Assembly: GCA_016213125.1 (NCBI GenBank)
Contig: JACRBR010000165.1
Span: forward strand, 1-9,208
Length of the DNA stretch: 9,208 nt
Origin: Chloroflexota bacterium
GTDB lineage: Bacteria; Chloroflexota; Dehalococcoidia; DSTF01; JACRBR01
Direction of reading: 5' to 3'
Shown here: positions 7,255-9,208 of the stretch, piece by piece
Position numbering within the stretch: the stretch's first letter is position 1
How the letters are laid out: each line of letters begins with the position of its first letter
Program-made: the position numbers and the translations under genes
The notes under the pieces: model-generated
Database searches by the model: none
The model's input: only the letters and a program-made list of their open reading frames with translations
Told to the model about the DNA's origin: nothing

Positions 7255-8225
7255 CGGCGCTCGCCCTTTCACGGGAGCCGGAGCTAGAGCCCATCAGCGG
7301 CGTCGCGGGAAGCCCCACGGCCAGGGCGCTGCGCCGGTTGCTCGGGAAGAGGATCGCCGTCCTCAGCCTCGCCGTCATTGCGGTGTTCTACAGCGCCGGG
7401 ATCTTCGCTTCCCTCGTGGCCCCGTACGGCTACAGCGAGCAGAACCTGGATAAGTCGTTCGAAGGCCCGTCGCTCGCCCATCCGTTCGGCACCGACCGGA
7501 ACGGCAGGGACACCCTCAGCCGCAACATCTTCGCCGCCCGCACGACGGTCATCGTGTCGGTCGCGACGGTCGCCGCTGGCGGGATCGTGTTGCCGCTGAC
7601 GCTCGGCCTCCTTGCCGGCTACCGGCGCGGCATCGTCGATGCGGTGATCATGCGTACGGGCGAGATCCTGGGCGCGCTTCCAGGCCTGCCCATGCTGCTC
7701 CTCGTCAATACGACGCTGCGCCCGCGCATCAAGACGTGGCTCACCGATACGTCAGGCCAGGTGCACGTCGATTTTCTTGCGAACTCGAACTTCCTGGACT
7801 ACTTTCTGATCTTCTTCTTCCTGTCGTGGTTCGGCTGGGTCGGCTCGTCCCGGCTCATCCGCTCGCAGGTGCTGACGCTGCGCCGGTCCGAGTTCATCAT
7901 CGCGGCGGAGGCCAGCGGGGCGGGCACGGTGCGCATCCTGTTCCGGCACCTCCTGCCCAGCGTCATGCCCATCGTTATCGTCGGCGTATCGGCCGGACTG
8001 GGTGCGGTCGCAGGCACCGAGATCGCCCTTACGTTCCTGGGGGTCGGGATCCAGCCTCCGCATCCCAGTTTCGGCGCCCTGATAACGGATGGCGCCAGCC
8101 GCGCCGTTCTGGAAAACCACCCGCAACTCCTGCTGGTCCCGGCGGCCATGGTGGCGTCGCTGTTGTTCGCCTTCAACCTGCTGGGCGACGCCCTCAACGA
8201 CGTCTTCACGCCGCGCGCGCGGTAG
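7251..8225 (+). CDS. dppC: ABC transporter permease, DppC/OppC family
   Basis: The 324-residue partner permease overlaps the previous stop codon by 4 bp (ATGA), which implies translational coupling. GGAGGG at 7237-7242 supports the ATG at 7251. The N-terminal OppC-type region has one helix (about 34-57) and the hallmark HPFGTDRNGRDTLSRN (77-92). The EAA-type ATPase-docking loop is SEFIIAAEASGAGTVRILFR (213-232), followed by HLLPS, and FLGVGIQPPHPSFGALI (262-278) is the usual late motif. Residues of about 152-181, between two helices, form an extra polar stretch not typical of E. coli DppC (300 residues), so a lineage-specific extracytoplasmic insertion is likely. No DppD/DppF ATPase gene follows: the next gene is trigger factor. 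The importer must therefore use ATPases encoded elsewhere. The symbol is given at family level. Confidence 0.94.
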   Translation: MTALALSREPELEPISGVAGSPTARALRRLLGKRIAVLSLAVIAVFYSAGIFASLVAPYGYSEQNLDKSFEGPSLAHPFGTDRNGRDTLSRNIFAARTTVIVSVATVAAGGIVLPLTLGLLAGYRRGIVDAVIMRTGEILGALPGLPMLLLVNTTLRPRIKTWLTDTSGQVHVDFLANSNFLDYFLIFFFLSWFGWVGSSRLIRSQVLTLRRSEFIIAAEASGAGTVRILFRHLLPSVMPIVIVGVSAGLGAVAGTEIALTFLGVGIQPPHPSFGALITDGASRAVLENHPQLLLVPAAMVASLLFAFNLLGDALNDVFTPRAR

Positions 8226-8280
8226 AGCGACATAAGGTGTGACTGTGGCGCGGCTGTGAGGGGGCGTTCGGGCGGTTGCC

Positions 8281-8289
8281 TGCTATACT
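8281..8289 (+). promoter_or_regulatory. Candidate extended -10 promoter for tig
   Basis: TGCTATACT contains the TGn extension and TATACT, five of six matches to the -10 consensus. It lies in the 158-bp gap after dppC. The bases 16-18 bp upstream are G-rich and do not resemble TTGACA. Transcription from near 8296 would leave a leader of about 88 nt before the TTG start at 8384. This would make tig a separate transcription unit from the ABC operon, although no clear terminator ends that operon. Confidence 0.5.
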
Positions 8290-8383
8290 TTCACCAACAA
8301 CGACAGCACCCCTTCGAGAACGGTCGCTCAGGGCGGCCGTCCATCTTGTCCGGGCATCGCCGTCTACCGAGGGTTGGCGCAGC

Positions 8384-9193
8384 TTGAAAGTCTCCACCGA
8401 GCGTATCCCCGAAGCGCAGATCGTCATGACCATCGAGGTCGAGTCCGAACGCCTCGACGCCGCGCGAGACAAGGCCGTCCGTAAGCTGACGCCGAAGGCG
8501 AAGGTGCCCGGCTTCCGCCCCGGCAAGGCCCCGGCGAACATGGTCCGCCGCTACTTCGGCGAAGAGCGCGTGCTGGACGAGGCGCTCGACCTGCTCGTGC
8601 CGGACGTCTACAAGGAGGCCGTGGAGGCCGACGAGAGCATCATTCCCGTCGCCCGCCCGCGTCTCGTCGTCGAGACCACGGAGCCGCTCGTCGTGAAGGC
8701 GACCATCCCCGTTCGGCCGACGATCGAGCTGGGAGAATACGCCTCGGTGCGCATCCCCACGGAGGAGGTCGCGGTCGAGGCGTCGCGCGTCGATGACACC
8801 CTCAACGTGCTGCGCCGCCGCGCCGCCACCCACGAGCCGCATGAGCACGAGATCGGCTGGCGCGACATCATCACGATGGACGTGAAGGCGGTGGTGCCGC
8901 CCGCGCTCACCGACCTGCAGGCCACCGGCCCGGAGACCATGATCGACCAGCCGGATGTGGAAGTGCAGTTCGACGAGGAGCGCGACGTGCTCTTCCCGGG
9001 CTTCGAGGAGGAGTTGCTGGGGCACCGGAAGGGCGAGAACGTCGAGTTCGACCTGGAAGTTCCGCAGACCGTGCAGAACGAGAAGTTCACGGGCAAGAAG
9101 GCGCACTTCACCGTCGCCATCAAAGAGACCAAGACCGAGGTCCTGCCCGAGATCGATGAAGAGTTCCTGAAGGCGCTGGGCGAGGGCTTCTAG
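8384..9193 (+). CDS. tig: Trigger factor, ended early by in-frame TAG
   Basis: Trigger factor is the ribosome-bound chaperone that meets nascent chains at the tunnel exit. The start is TTG at 8384: translation from there gives MKVSTERIPEAQ, the expected N-terminus, and GAGGG at 8369-8373 lies 10 nt upstream. The frame is open further upstream, but those residues do not resemble the family. Residues 1 to about 115 form the ribosome-binding domain with the signature GFRPGKAP (43-50). About 155-250 is the PPIase (FKBP-like) domain, ending in FPGFEEELLGHRKGE (204-218) and KFTGKKAHFTVAIKETKTE (234-252). Its first half lacks the usual glycine/phenylalanine pattern of an active FKBP site. LPEIDEEFLKALGEGF (254-269) begins the C-terminal chaperone domain, then TAG stops the frame at 269 residues, whereas full-length members have about 430. 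The next codons read SVESL, which fits the normal continuation GF-E-SVE-L. This may be a nonsense mutation, a sequence error or a genuinely short form. clpP often follows tig, but the downstream region is not visible. Confidence 0.9.
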   Translation: MKVSTERIPEAQIVMTIEVESERLDAARDKAVRKLTPKAKVPGFRPGKAPANMVRRYFGEERVLDEALDLLVPDVYKEAVEADESIIPVARPRLVVETTEPLVVKATIPVRPTIELGEYASVRIPTEEVAVEASRVDDTLNVLRRRAATHEPHEHEIGWRDIITMDVKAVVPPALTDLQATGPETMIDQPDVEVQFDEERDVLFPGFEEELLGHRKGENVEFDLEVPQTVQNEKFTGKKAHFTVAIKETKTEVLPEIDEEFLKALGEGF

Positions 9194-9208
9194 TCCGTGG
9201 AGTCGCTG

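Noticed and set aside
8211..8222. Self-complementary CCGCGCGCGCGG at the end of the second permease gene, as a terminator
   Set aside because: It lies inside the last codons, is a simple alternating CG run common in GC-rich DNA, and is not followed by a U-tract.
8276..8383. Upstream TTG at 8276 as the trigger factor start
   Set aside because: The 36 added residues do not resemble trigger factor, and the TTG overlaps the candidate -10 promoter. The TTG at 8384 gives the standard MKVSTER-like N-terminus and has a ribosome binding site.
1..9208. CRISPR array, mobile element, defence system or biosynthetic cluster
   Set aside because: No direct repeats, transposase or phage motifs, restriction or toxin motifs, or biosynthetic enzymes were seen on either strand. 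The genes present are ordinary chromosomal functions plus one protein of uncertain role.

Overview
The window comes from a high-GC bacterium. Chloroflexota is the best guess, perhaps a Dehalococcoidia-like lineage. The main clue is the large membrane protein on the minus strand, which joins a PMT-type glycosyltransferase to a DUF2298 / Chlor_Arch_YYY module. From memory, that family is found mostly in Chloroflexi and Archaea. Placement rests on recognised motifs only; no search was run.

Layout. Positions 1-4149 (minus strand) hold one very long membrane-protein gene that runs off the left edge: 1383 codons are visible with no stop. Positions 4150-4539 are a divergent intergenic region with several inverted repeats and a candidate extended -10 promoter pointing each way. 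Positions 4540-8225 (plus strand) form a three-gene operon for a peptide/nickel-type ABC importer: a family 5 substrate-binding protein, a DppB-type permease and a DppC-type permease. The two permease genes overlap by 4 bp. No ATPase gene follows. Positions 8226-8383 are a short gap with a third extended -10 promoter. Positions 8384-9193 (plus strand) encode trigger factor from a TTG start. Its frame is closed by TAG directly after the PPIase-like domain, yet the next five codons still read like trigger factor.

How the genes work together. The binding protein and the two permeases should form the extracytoplasmic and membrane parts of one oligopeptide- or small-solute-type importer, which must borrow ATPases encoded elsewhere. 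The glycosyltransferase-DUF2298 protein probably transfers a sugar from a lipid carrier on the outer face of the membrane. The role of its C-terminal half is unknown. Trigger factor is a housekeeping ribosome-associated chaperone and is functionally separate from its neighbours.

I saw no tRNA, rRNA, CRISPR array, insertion sequence, phage gene or defence system. The items most worth following up are the glycosyltransferase-DUF2298 fusion, with four cysteines clustered in its central soluble segment, and the premature amber stop in trigger factor. The rest looks like an ordinary chromosomal neighbourhood.
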